A stretch of 64,000 nucleotides of DNA from DASZIT01 sp963709665 (GTDB lineage Bacteria > Actinomycetota > Acidimicrobiia > Acidimicrobiales > RAAP-2): positions 101,968 to 165,967 of the forward strand of contig CAVPWU010000009.1 in assembly GCA_963709665.1 (NCBI GenBank). The letters are read 5' to 3'. Below the pieces are notes generated by a model, which was not told where the DNA came from, searched no databases, and was given only the letters and a program-made list of their open reading frames with translations. Shown here piece after piece: positions 16,350 through 25,223 of the stretch (position 1 is its first letter; every line of letters starts with the position of its first letter). Made by a program: the position numbers and the translations under genes.

Positions 16350-17501
16350 GTGAACGGGCAGGAGACACCGCACCAGCCGTCCATCCCGGGGTCCCGTCGT
16401 CCGGCACGGGTCCGCGGCCGGAACCACCGGGGTGCGCATCCCGGCGGCCGTCCCCACTCCTCGGTGAGCCGGGTGGCGGCCGCCGTGCTGGTGGTGGCCG
16501 TGCTGGTGGTGGCCGGGGCGGCGGCCGTCGGAGTCGGGGGGGTCCCGGCGACGGCGGCGACGCTTCCGCCCGCCGCCCCCGCGTCGGCGCCGGCCGGCCT
16601 GGTGATCCGCCACAGCTTCTCGAGCCCGTACGTGCTGGTCGACGGCTCGGAGAACTACCTCTACACCGGGGGCACCGGCCCCCACCACCTGCCGCTGGTC
16701 CCGGTCCGCCCGTTCCGGAACCTCGAGGACCTGCCCACCACCCCCACGGACGCCATGCCCACCGCGCCCGCCGGCAGCTGGGGATGGATCTGGACCGTCG
16801 ACGTCCAGAAGGTGGCCACCGGCTACGCCATGTGGTTCACCACCGAGTACACCGCCAGGCTGAACCCGGAGGGGGTGGCCAACCAGTGTCTCGGCACCGC
16901 CACCTCCACCAGCCCCACGGGTCCGTTCACCCCCAGCCCCGGCCCGGTGATCTGCCAGACGTGGGGCAGCATCGACCCACGGGTGGTGACCGCCCCGGGC
17001 GGCCAGCGGTACCTGATCTGGAAGGCCGACCTCAACGCCGACAGGCAGGCCACCGTCCCCACCACCATCTGGGAGCAGCCGCTGGCCGCCGACGGGGTCA
17101 CCCTCGAGGGCTCGCCCCACCGGATCGCCACCGCCACCCAGAAGTGGGAGGGGGCCCTGGCCGAGTCGCCGGACATGGTGAAGCTGGGGGGCACCTACTA
17201 CCTGTTCTTCTCCGGGAATTCGTCGTCGGGCCCGAACAACGCGGTGGGCATGATGCGGTGCGCCGGGATCCGGGGACCCTGCACGGACAGCCGGTCCACC
17301 CCCTTCGTGACCAGCAACTCCCAGGGCGTCGGGCCGGGCGAGGAGTCACTCTTCCAGGAGCACGGCGACACCTGGCTGCTCTACTCGCCCAACGCCGCCT
17401 TCGGCACCTACTTCTTCCGTCCCCTGGCCGTGGCCCGGGTGGCGGCGGGTCCCCACGGGCCCTACCTGGCCGCCTTCGCCGGCGCCGTCCCCGGCACCTG
17501 A
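16350..17501 (+). CDS. Secreted GH43-like five-bladed beta-propeller protein
   Basis: This 383-residue protein has an Arg-rich N-terminus, a hydrophobic signal/anchor segment (near residues 42-62) ending in ATAATL, and a domain resembling glycoside hydrolase family 43: YVLVDGSENYLYTGG, SIDPRVV, and ESPDMVKLGGTYYLFFSGN with a possible acid Glu. The first blade has SSPYVL where active enzymes have an Asp before Pro, so catalysis is doubtful. The start GTG follows GAGGGGAG; a GTG at the VSRVAAAVLVV segment is a shorter option. The 121 bases upstream hold no other feature. Confidence 0.65.
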   Translation: MNGQETPHQPSIPGSRRPARVRGRNHRGAHPGGRPHSSVSRVAAAVLVVAVLVVAGAAAVGVGGVPATAATLPPAAPASAPAGLVIRHSFSSPYVLVDGSENYLYTGGTGPHHLPLVPVRPFRNLEDLPTTPTDAMPTAPAGSWGWIWTVDVQKVATGYAMWFTTEYTARLNPEGVANQCLGTATSTSPTGPFTPSPGPVICQTWGSIDPRVVTAPGGQRYLIWKADLNADRQATVPTTIWEQPLAADGVTLEGSPHRIATATQKWEGALAESPDMVKLGGTYYLFFSGNSSSGPNNAVGMMRCAGIRGPCTDSRSTPFVTSNSQGVGPGEESLFQEHGDTWLLYSPNAAFGTYFFRPLAVARVAAGPHGPYLAAFAGAVPGT

Positions 17502-17544
17502 AGCCCGGGAGCGGTCCACCCCGCCGGCTGCCCAGCCGGACCGG

Positions 17545-18039
17545 TCAGTCGTAGTAGCCGGAGTGGATGTAGACGCAGGGGATCCCCTCGGCATGGAACA
17601 TGGCGAAGTTGTTGGGGTCGTCCTCGAAGGCCAGTCGGAGGTCGAAGCCGAAGGCCCGGAGCCCGGCCACCTCCTCGCGCTTGAACCGGGTCACCTGGGC
17701 GTAGTCGCCGCGGGCCCGCATCACCAGCAGGTCCCACCGCAGTCCGTACCGCTCGAGCCAGGCCAGCGTCTGGGGCTGGACGCCGAAGGGCCGACCGGTG
17801 AGGAGGATGACTTGCAGCCGCCCGTCGAGGAGCTCCATCAACCGGGCCAGCTCCTCGATCACCGGGTCGTCCCCGCAGGCGGCGAAGAAGCGGTCCCAGT
17901 CCCGGCGGCCGTGCTCGAGGAAGTGCTGGCGCCCCACGGCGTCGGACAGCACGCCGTCGACGTCGAACACCACCGCCTCACCGGGTGCGACCGGCCCGCG
18001 GTGCCAGGCCCAGTTGGAGGGCGTCCCGGGGGAGCTCAT
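17545..18039 (-). CDS. HAD-family phosphatase, polynucleotide-kinase 3'-phosphatase-like
   Basis: This 164-residue protein has HAD motif I FDVDGVLSD, motif II in VILLTGRP, a Lys in RFKREEV and motif IV FEDDPNNFAMF. There is almost no cap domain, as in the phosphatase halves of bacterial and phage polynucleotide kinases. A nucleic-acid 3'-phosphatase or nucleotide phosphatase role is a guess. It starts at ATG without a clear ribosome site and converges with the GH43-like gene. Confidence 0.75.
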   Translation of the reverse strand: MSSPGTPSNWAWHRGPVAPGEAVVFDVDGVLSDAVGRQHFLEHGRRDWDRFFAACGDDPVIEELARLMELLDGRLQVILLTGRPFGVQPQTLAWLERYGLRWDLLVMRARGDYAQVTRFKREEVAGLRAFGFDLRLAFEDDPNNFAMFHAEGIPCVYIHSGYYD

Positions 18040-18155
18040 CGGGGGCGCGGCGCCCGGGCCACGCTACCGGTGCCCACCTCGTCCACCTGGTCCCCCCTCG
18101 CTCCGGTCCCGCCCCACACGGCCGGGCCCGCCCGAGCCTACCGCCGCCGGACCTC

Positions 18156-18161
18156 TACGAT
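18156..18161 (+). promoter_or_regulatory. -10 box TACGAT, leaderless start of MprF-like fusion
   Basis: TACGAT ends nine bases before GTG at 18171. The interval is G-rich but has no ribosome site at proper spacing. Confidence 0.45.
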
Positions 18162-18170
18162 TGCGGGGGC

Positions 18171-21100
18171 GTGACCACTCCACACCCACCGGCGGGGCCG
18201 CCGCCGGACGCCGTCCCCGACACCGCCGACGGTCCGACGGTGGTCGAGGTGCCCATCGGCCAGCGGGTCATGGTGGTCAGCGACCTGCTGCTCACCGACC
18301 GGGCGACGGCCTCCTCCACCGCCCTCAGCACCGAGCTGGCCCGGGCGCTGAACGCCTGGGAGGGGCCGGGCATCCTCATCGTGGCCGGCAACCTCTTCGA
18401 CCTCACCGGGTGCGACCGGCCCCGGGCGGAGGCGGAGCGGAGCATGGAGGCCCATCCCCAGCTCCGCCAGGCCTTCGAGCGGTTCCTCCACTCCCCCGAG
18501 CGCCGGGTGCTCCGCCAGACCGGCACCCACGAGCCGGGCTACGACACCGACGCCGAGTCGGTGGCCGCCATGGACGCCATGGGGGTCGAGCAGCACAACA
18601 TGGTCGACCTCCACCTCTCCACCACCTCGGGACTCCGGCGGGTCCGGGTGGAGCCCGGCGAGCACGCCTATGCCACCGGCCTGGAGGTCCCCCGCCACGG
18701 ACGGGAGCCGGCCGCCGACGCCAAGCCGGGGGCGGTGGCCGGCGAGCGGTGGCGCCTGCTGGCCGAGCAGTCCCAGGACGAGGCCCCCTGGCTGCAGGGC
18801 CTCGACCGGCTCAGCGACCCCTCGAGCCTCAGCCGGTTCGTGACCTCCCGCGTCCTCTACCGCCGCTTCGGCCGCTTCGCCTGGTGGCTGCTGGTGCCCT
18901 TCGCGGTGGCCGCCCTGTTCCGGGTGGCGGTGACGCCGTGGGTGCTGGCCCGCCTGGGCAACGGGCTCCCCGCCCGGGCCATCCGCCACGCCCACCAGGC
19001 CGACTGGGGGGATCAGCTGCTGGTGGCCGCCCTGGTGGCGTTCCTGGCCCTGGTCGTCCTGGTCATGGTGCTGGCCCTGCTCAGCCGGCGCGCCTGGTCG
19101 ATCCTGGGTGGGGGGGCCCTGGAGTCGGACGAGGGCGACGGCCTGGCCAACGACCGGGCCCGGGACGCCGCCCGCCGCCTGGTGGGCGACGGCTACGCCG
19201 GGCTGATCACCGGGGCCACCTTCCACTCCGAGCTCACCAACCTGGGGGTGGGCTTCTACGCCAACGTCGGCGCCACCGCCGAGGTGGTGGAGGAGCAGCG
19301 GGGCCGGTTCGGGCTGCCTCCCGTCTTCGTCCACCGCCAGCGGGTGAGCTGGATCGAGGTGGAGACGGGGGCCGAGCTCCACGTCCGCCTGCTGCTGGCC
19401 CAGTCCGACCTCCGCTCCCCCAGCCTCATCGAACGGGCGGTGGTCCTGCGGCGGAGCGAGCACAACCTCCACCCGACCATGGCCGCCTCCTACCCCCGGG
19501 GCGACTCGTGGCCGCCGGCCCCCGACCTCCGCCTGGCCCACCGGCGGACCCGACGGGTACGACGGTGGGCGGCCGGAGCCATCCTGTTCGCCGGGTTCCT
19601 CGACGTGCTGGACGCCATCACACCGCCCCTGCGGGACCGCCTCCACCTGCTGCTGGAGTTCCTGCCCCTGCGGGCCACGGTGGCCGCCGGGGCGCTGGTG
19701 GCCCTGGCCGGCCTGGCCCTGATCGCCCTCGGGCGGGGCATCCTGCGAGGGCAGCACCTGTCGTGGCAGGTGGCGGTGGTGCTCCTCAGCGGCACCCTGG
19801 TCCTCCACCTGCTGGCCGGCGCCGACGTCGAGGAGTCGGTGCTCGCCCTGGCCATCCTGGTCCTCCTGGTCGTCAACCGGCGGGAGTTCACCGCCGCCGC
19901 CGACTGGCCGTCACTGCGATCGGCGGTGCTGGCCCTGGTGCTGGGGGCGCTGGCCATCACCGTCCTGGCCGCCGGCTCCATCGAGCTGTTCGCCCACGTC
20001 GGGTTCCACCGGCACCACTTCACCATCCCGTGGTGGACGGCGTGGTGGGCGGCGGCCGAGCGGATGGCCGGCGTCAAGACGGTGACGCTCCCCCCCGCCT
20101 CGACCGCTTCCTCGCCCCCACCCTGCTGGCCGTGGGCGTGGCCCTGGTGGCGGTGTCGCTCTTCCTGGTGTCGCGACCGGTGGTGGACCGCCGGCTGACC
20201 AGCGGCCGGGCCGCCGAGTTCCGGGCCCGGGACATCGTGCGACGGCACGGCGCCTCCACACTGGACTACTTCGCCCTCCGCACCGACAAACAGTGGTTCT
20301 TCCACCGCGACAGCCTGGTGGCCTACGCCGTCTACGGGGGGATCTGCCTCATCTCCCCCGACCCCATCGGGCCGCTCAACGAGCGGGAGCAGGTGTGGGA
20401 CGCCTTCCGGCGGTTCGCCGACAGCCACGGGTGGATCCCGGCGGTGATGGGGGCCGGGGAGAGCTGGCTCCCCGTCTACCGGGAGTCGGGCATGCACAAC
20501 ATCTACCTGGGCGACGAGGCGGTGGTCGACGTCCAGCGGTTCTCCCTGGCCGGCGGCGAGAAGAAGGGCCTCCGCCAGGCCCACAACCGGGTCCAGAAGA
20601 AGGGGTACACCGCCACCTTCCACGACCCGTCCCACATCGACCGCGCCCTCTCCGCCGAGCTGGTGGGGCTGATGGGGCTCAGCCGGCACGGGGAGCACGA
20701 GCGCGGCTTCTCCATGATGCTCGGACGGGTGTTCGACCCCCGGGACACCGGCCTGCTGCTCACCGTGGTCCGGGGCCCCGACGGCCGGGCCGCCGCCATG
20801 TGCCAGTTCGTGCCGGCCACCGGCATCCACGGCTACTCCCTCGACCTCATGCGGCGCGACCCGGGCGATCATCCCAACGGGCTGCTGGACTTCGCACTGT
20901 GCTCGACCATCGAGCACCTGCGGGAGGGGGGGTACGAGGGCCTGAGCCTCAACTTCGCCGCCCTCCGCTCCACCCTGGCCGGCGAGAAGGGGGACGGGGC
21001 GATGCAGCGGGCGGAGCGGTGGTTCCTGAAGCGGCTGTCGAGCTTCGCCCAGATCGAGTCGCTGTGGCTGTTCAATGCCAAGTACGGGCCGGACTGGCTG

Positions 21101-21334
21101 CCCCGCTACGTGGTCTTCGACACCGCCGAGCACCTGGTGCCGGTGGTGATGGCCATCTTCCGGGCCGAGTCGCTGTGGGAGATCCCCGTGCTGGGCCGGC
21201 TGCTGGCGGTGGGGGCCGAGAAGCGGATGGTGGCCGCCCAGCAGGAGACCGAGCGGTTCATCGCCGACTCGTTCGGCGATCTCGACCTCCCCGAGGTGCC
21301 GGGGGCCCCGGTCGACAGCCCCACGCCCAGGTAG
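18171..21334 (+). CDS. Metallophosphoesterase-like/MprF-like (DUF2156) fusion, frame broken at a C7 run
   Basis: Two abutting frames encode one protein of 1,054 residues if one C is added to the run of seven C at 20090-20096. The N-terminal half has remnants of calcineurin-like phosphoesterase motifs (VVSDLLL, VAGNLFD, GTHEPGYD, GATFHSEL) split by a two-helix membrane hairpin near residues 236-304, then further helices. The C-terminal half is a DUF2156/GNAT-like aminoacyl-lipid synthase as in MprF and LysX: TDKQWFFHRDSLVAY, SPDPIGPLNERE, GIHGYSLDLMRRD, LNFAALRS. Without the fix, the first frame ends at 20198. A -1 programmed slip on C CCC CCC is possible but unproven. Confidence 0.75.
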
Positions 21335-21345
21335 CCCGGGCCCCC

Positions 21346-22638
21346 TCAGGCGTCGTCGGTGGGGGTCCCGGACGTCGGACCGGCGCCGGCCAGGGCCGGT
21401 TGCGGACGGCGCGGCTTGGCCACGGCGGCGACCAGGACGATGACGGCCAGGGTGACCAGCGCCACCACGATCACCACCAGCGGCGTGGGGTTGTCCCAGG
21501 CGATCAGGACCACCGCCCCGATGCCGGCCACCACCCACTCGATGGCGTGGCGGAAGGCGGTGACGAACCGGAGGAAGGGCCCGTCCACCAGCCACGACGG
21601 GCGCCGGCCCGCCCCGAGGTGGGCGCGCACCCAGGTGTTGCCGGCGGCGATGGCGATCAGGCAGGCCACCAGCGCCACCACCAGGATGATCCGGATGGTG
21701 GTGAGGGGTGGGGCGGTGACGATGTCGTAGGCGTCGCTGGCCGCCGCCACCGCCGCGCTCTTGGGCAGGGCGTGGAGGTACTGGTTGCGTCCGATGTCGA
21801 AGGAGATCAGCAGGAGGGCCATCGACACCACCAGCCCGGCGGTGGCCCGCACGAACCCCTTCCGACGGTTGATGGCCAGCAGCACCGAGCCGATGAACAG
21901 CAGCAGGGTCACGATGGGCAGCACCAGCGCCAGCTGGTTGAGGCGCTTGACCAGGGTCTGGTACCTGGCCAGCTGGGCGGACTTGAACAGCACCAGGGTG
22001 GGGCCGTTGCCGGTCTGGACCTTGTCGAACACGGTGATCCCCTGGGCGTCCAGTCGCTTCTTCACCTGGGTGGCCACCTTGCCGAGGTCGACGGAGACCT
22101 CGCCGTCGGAGCTGGACACCGCCCCGGTGGTGCTGCCGGTCAGCAGGTTGACCAGCTGCTGGTGGGCGGTCCGGTTGATGGCCGTCCAGGCGGTGGCGAA
22201 CTGGTCCGACTGCACCGCCTTGAGGGCCACGGTGTGCACCGCGGTGTCCACCCCACTGGTGATGGGGGCGGCCAGGAACCCGGCCCGCTTCGGCAGGGCC
22301 TGCTGGATCTCCCCCTTGACGTCGACCCGGGAGAGCAGGGCGTCAGAGACCCGGTTGGCCACCGCCGCCTGGACGGCCGGGTCCTTGGCCAGGGGGGCCA
22401 CCGTGGCCACGTAGGTGTCGGTGTTGAGCGCCTCGTTGCGGACGAACACCACCAGCACCGAGACGACGGCCAGGAGGCAGGCCAGTACCAGGACCACCCA
22501 CGCCGAGATCCGCCTCAGCCGCTTGGGCCTGCGGGCCTCCGTCCCACTCCCGTCGTGCTGGCGGAGCTCCTCCACCTCGGACTCGAGGCGCTCGTTCTCC
22601 GCCCGCAGCGCGTCGGCCTCGGACTGCTCGTCTGGCAT
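21346..22638 (-). CDS. Conserved multi-pass membrane protein with N-terminal coiled coil
   Basis: This 430-residue protein starts with a charged coiled coil (ADALRAENERLESEVEELRQ), then one membrane helix, a 150-residue Ala/Thr/Val-rich extracytoplasmic region (residues 70-215) and a C-terminal block of several helices. It resembles actinobacterial proteins annotated only as integral membrane proteins; no function is known. ATG lies six bases after TAGGGT with no ribosome site, so it is probably leaderless. Confidence 0.75.
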   Translation of the reverse strand: MPDEQSEADALRAENERLESEVEELRQHDGSGTEARRPKRLRRISAWVVLVLACLLAVVSVLVVFVRNEALNTDTYVATVAPLAKDPAVQAAVANRVSDALLSRVDVKGEIQQALPKRAGFLAAPITSGVDTAVHTVALKAVQSDQFATAWTAINRTAHQQLVNLLTGSTTGAVSSSDGEVSVDLGKVATQVKKRLDAQGITVFDKVQTGNGPTLVLFKSAQLARYQTLVKRLNQLALVLPIVTLLLFIGSVLLAINRRKGFVRATAGLVVSMALLLISFDIGRNQYLHALPKSAAVAAASDAYDIVTAPPLTTIRIILVVALVACLIAIAAGNTWVRAHLGAGRRPSWLVDGPFLRFVTAFRHAIEWVVAGIGAVVLIAWDNPTPLVVIVVALVTLAVIVLVAAVAKPRRPQPALAGAGPTSGTPTDDA

Positions 22639-22644
22639 CGGGCC

Positions 22645-22650
22645 ACCCTA
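22645..22650 (-). promoter_or_regulatory. -10 box TAGGGT, leaderless start of membrane-protein gene
   Basis: TAGGGT, six bases, then ATG at 22638. No Shine-Dalgarno is present. Confidence 0.5.
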
Positions 22651-22699
22651 CTTCCGAAGTCCGGGGGGAGCCGGTGATCCGGGTCCCACCCGGCCCGGC

Positions 22700-23902
22700 T
22701 CAGGCGGCGGCGGGTGGCCCCAGCCCGTCGGGCACCCCGCCGGGCTGCCGGTCCAGGATCAGGAAGCCGAGCGCCGGGAACACCAGGACCGACACCACGG
22801 CGGCGGTCTCGAGGGCGGCGGCGGTGGCCGGCTCGATGAGGTGGGCGTGCAGGCCGAGCTCGGCGATGACCACCACCAGGGGCAGGGTGGTCGCCGCGAA
22901 GAGGGCGAACGGCAGCTTCTTGCCCGGCGGCAGCGCCCGGCGGTAGAGCAGCCAGACCGGCACCCCCCGCACCACCAGGAACCCGAGGAGGAAGATCGGG
23001 ATCCGGATCAGCGCCCGGGGGTCGTCGACCAGGGCGGTGACGTCGAGCTGGATCCCGCTCACCACGAAGAAGATGGGGATGAGGACGCCGTAGCCGACGG
23101 CGTCGAGCTTGCCGGAGAGCACGTCGACGTCGAGGTCGGCCGACCCCAGTCGCACCACGATGCCGGCGGCGAAGGCGCCGAGGAGGACGTCCACGCCGAA
23201 GGAGCTGGCCAGCCACAGCAGGGCGACCAGGATGAGGGCGCTGACCCGGATGGGGAGCTGGCCGCTGGTGTGGGTGTGACGGCGGAGTGCCTCCTGGATG
23301 CGCAGGGACCTGCTCCGGCTGGCCAGGTAGGCGGCCACCACCGCCACCACCACGAAGGCCACCAGCACCACCGAGGTCCGGGCGGCGCTGGTGTCGGTGA
23401 AGACCAGGCCGACCAGGACGATGGGCCCGAACTCGCCGATGGTGCCCGACGCCACCCCGTGGACCCCGAAGTCGGTGGCCAGGACGCCGGCGTCCCGCCA
23501 CAGCGGCATCAGCACGGCCAGGGCGGTGGTGGTGAGGGCCAGGCCGATCACCACCCAGGACACCGCGCCGGAGCCGGCCTGGACCGCCAGCCCGATGGCC
23601 ACCGCCAGGACCAGCGAGACCGCCCATCCGGCGGCGGCCAGGCGGATCGGCCGACCCCGGACCTCGGTGAAGTCGATCTCGAACCCGGCGAAGAACATCA
23701 GGAAGGCCAGTCCCAGGTCGGCCACGGTGGTGACCCCGGCGCTGACGTGGGCGAGGTCGAGCACCCCGGGGCCGATGAGCACCCCCCCGACGATCTCCAC
23801 CACCACCGAGCTGATCCGGCTCCAGCCCAGGGCGTCGCTGACCACCGGGGCGGCCACCGCCACCACGAAGATCAGGGTCATCGTGGCCAGGGTCGAGTTC
23901 AC
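22700..23902 (-). CDS. CPA2-family cation:proton antiporter (KefB/NapA-like)
   Basis: This 400-residue protein has about 12 membrane helices with family features: GGVLIGPGVLDL, FLMFFAGFEIDF, ALTTTALAVLMP and, later, GVDVLLGAFAAGIVV with the conserved Asp region. It would exchange Na+ or K+ for H+ across the membrane. The C-terminus ends soon after the last helix, so there is no RCK/TrkA regulatory domain. GTG at 23902 has AAGGA upstream; the longer frame to 23995 runs into the divergent channel promoter. Confidence 0.85.
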   Translation of the reverse strand: MNSTLATMTLIFVVAVAAPVVSDALGWSRISSVVVEIVGGVLIGPGVLDLAHVSAGVTTVADLGLAFLMFFAGFEIDFTEVRGRPIRLAAAGWAVSLVLAVAIGLAVQAGSGAVSWVVIGLALTTTALAVLMPLWRDAGVLATDFGVHGVASGTIGEFGPIVLVGLVFTDTSAARTSVVLVAFVVVAVVAAYLASRSRSLRIQEALRRHTHTSGQLPIRVSALILVALLWLASSFGVDVLLGAFAAGIVVRLGSADLDVDVLSGKLDAVGYGVLIPIFFVVSGIQLDVTALVDDPRALIRIPIFLLGFLVVRGVPVWLLYRRALPPGKKLPFALFAATTLPLVVVIAELGLHAHLIEPATAAALETAAVVSVLVFPALGFLILDRQPGGVPDGLGPPAAA

Positions 23903-23997
23903 CGATCGGTCCTTGTGGGTGGGCGGGACGGCAGCGGCGCCGGCGGGCCGGTCACCGTGCGACCCCGGGTCCCGGGGCCGGCCGAATGGGTACACGG

Positions 23998-24003
23998 TAT
24001 CGT
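23998..24003 (+). promoter_or_regulatory. -10 box TATCGT, leaderless start of ion-channel gene
   Basis: TATCGT, six bases, then GTG at 24010. No ribosome site is present. Confidence 0.5.
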
Positions 24004-24009
24004 TGCCCG

Positions 24010-24861
24010 GTGCAGCAGTCCGAGGTCATGGTGGCGGAGGTGGCGGTGCGCCGATTCTGGCGTCGGGGCGTGTTGCGGACCGCCGCCCGTGCCTCCGACA
24101 GCTACGGCCTGCTGCTGCTGCTGCTGCTGCTCGACTACTGCCTGATGGCCCTGGTGGACAGCGGCCCGTGGTTCGGACTCATCGTGGCGGTCCCCATGTC
24201 CCTGACCCTGGTGCTGGCCATGCACACCTCCCACTCGGGCCGGCTCGGGCTCCGGCTGGCCTGGATCGTGGCGGGGGTGGCCACCGCCGTCGGGGTCGGC
24301 AACGCCGTGGCCGGCACCGACAGCTCCAACGCCACCCTGGTCCTGCTGATCAGCTGCCTGCTGGTGATCACCCCGTACGTGATCCTCCGGCGGATCCTCC
24401 AGCACTCGGAGGTCAGCGTGGAGACCATCCTCGGCGCCATCTGCGTCTACATGGTGATCGGCATCTTCTTCGGCATGCTGTTCCTGGGGATCAGCAGCCT
24501 GGAGCCGGTGATCTTCGGCACCCCGGTCCCGGCCGCCCACCAGTTCCTGGCCCAGCCCGGGCCCCACCAGCCCTCGGACTACCTGTACCTCAGCTTCATC
24601 ACCATGACCACCGTGGGGTTCGGCGACCTCACCCCGCTCAGCAACCTGGCCCGCATGGTGGTGGTCCTCGAGGCCCTGACCGGGCAGATCTTCCTGGTCA
24701 CCCTGGTGGCCCGGCTGGTCGCCCTCTACGGCCGTCCCCCGTCGGCGTCCATGCTGGCCACCGACCCGCCGGCCACCCCCACCCCCGCCCCCGCCCCCGT
24801 CGGCGGGGAGGCACCGGCCGACGCCGGCCCGCCCCCAGGCGCCCCGCCCGGTCCCGGCTAG
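24010..24861 (+). CDS. Potassium-channel-like protein with TVGFGD filter
   Basis: This 283-residue protein has six membrane helices and a pore loop: YLYLSFITMTTVGFGDLTPL contains the K+ selectivity filter TVGFGD. The segment before the pore lacks the regular Arg spacing of a voltage sensor. The first helix is encoded by a CTG run (poly-Leu). The C-terminal tail of about 40 residues is Pro/Ala-rich. It is divergent from the antiporter gene, suggesting joint ion homeostasis. Its TAG stop shares CTAG with the stop of the convergent lapA-like gene. Confidence 0.85.
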   Translation: MQQSEVMVAEVAVRRFWRRGVLRTAARASDSYGLLLLLLLLDYCLMALVDSGPWFGLIVAVPMSLTLVLAMHTSHSGRLGLRLAWIVAGVATAVGVGNAVAGTDSSNATLVLLISCLLVITPYVILRRILQHSEVSVETILGAICVYMVIGIFFGMLFLGISSLEPVIFGTPVPAAHQFLAQPGPHQPSDYLYLSFITMTTVGFGDLTPLSNLARMVVVLEALTGQIFLVTLVARLVALYGRPPSASMLATDPPATPTPAPAPVGGEAPADAGPPPGAPPGPG

Positions 24862-25136
24862 CCGTGGGCGGCCTGGCGCGCCTTGCGCTGTCGCCAGATC
24901 ACCAGCCGGTCGACCAGGGCGCCCAGGGCGATGCAGATGAGCAGCACCCAGATGAGCCGCACGTGGGCGGTGAAGAAGATGAAGTGGACGGTCACCCGTT
25001 CGCTGTTCCCCACCACGAAGGCGATCAGCAGGACCACCAGGACGACGGCCACCACGATCCGCACCACGTCGCGCGTCTCGCGCTGCTTGGCCACCTGGGC
25101 CGGGTCGGACGACAGTCCACCTGCTTGCTTGGCCAC
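24858..25136 (-). CDS. LapA-domain (DUF1049) small membrane protein
   Basis: This 92-residue protein has two membrane helices (IVVAVVLVVLLIAFVVGN and LIWVLLICIALGALVDRLV) joined by SERVTVHFIFFTAHV, the LapA/YciS pattern, with a basic C-terminus. Relatives help assemble envelope components; the role here is unknown. GTG is preceded by AGGAG at seven bases. A TACGCT -10 box lies at 25174-25169 within an inverted repeat ACGCTCG/CGAGCGT (25149-25173). Confidence 0.75.
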   Translation of the reverse strand: MAKQAGGLSSDPAQVAKQRETRDVVRIVVAVVLVVLLIAFVVGNSERVTVHFIFFTAHVRLIWVLLICIALGALVDRLVIWRQRKARQAAHG

Positions 25137-25148
25137 CTGCAGCTCCTG

Positions 25149-25174
25149 ACGCTCGCTCCCCCCCGACGAGCGTA
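25149..25174 (-). promoter_or_regulatory. Inverted repeat overlapping lapA-like -10 box
   Basis: ACGCTCG (25149-25155) and CGAGCGT (25167-25173) form a seven-base stem with an 11-base C-rich loop. On the minus strand TACGCT is the likely -10 box. The remaining bases to the nuoN stop (25175-25223) are GC-rich without a clear terminator. Confidence 0.35.
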
Positions 25175-25223
25175 CCGGGGGCCGGTCGGTCGGTGACGGA
25201 CCGGGCCCGGCGGCCGGGACCGG

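Noticed and set aside
18171..21334. Annotating the two frames as two separate genes
   Set aside because: The second frame has no ribosome site or convincing start, and both halves join to an exact codon multiple with one base.
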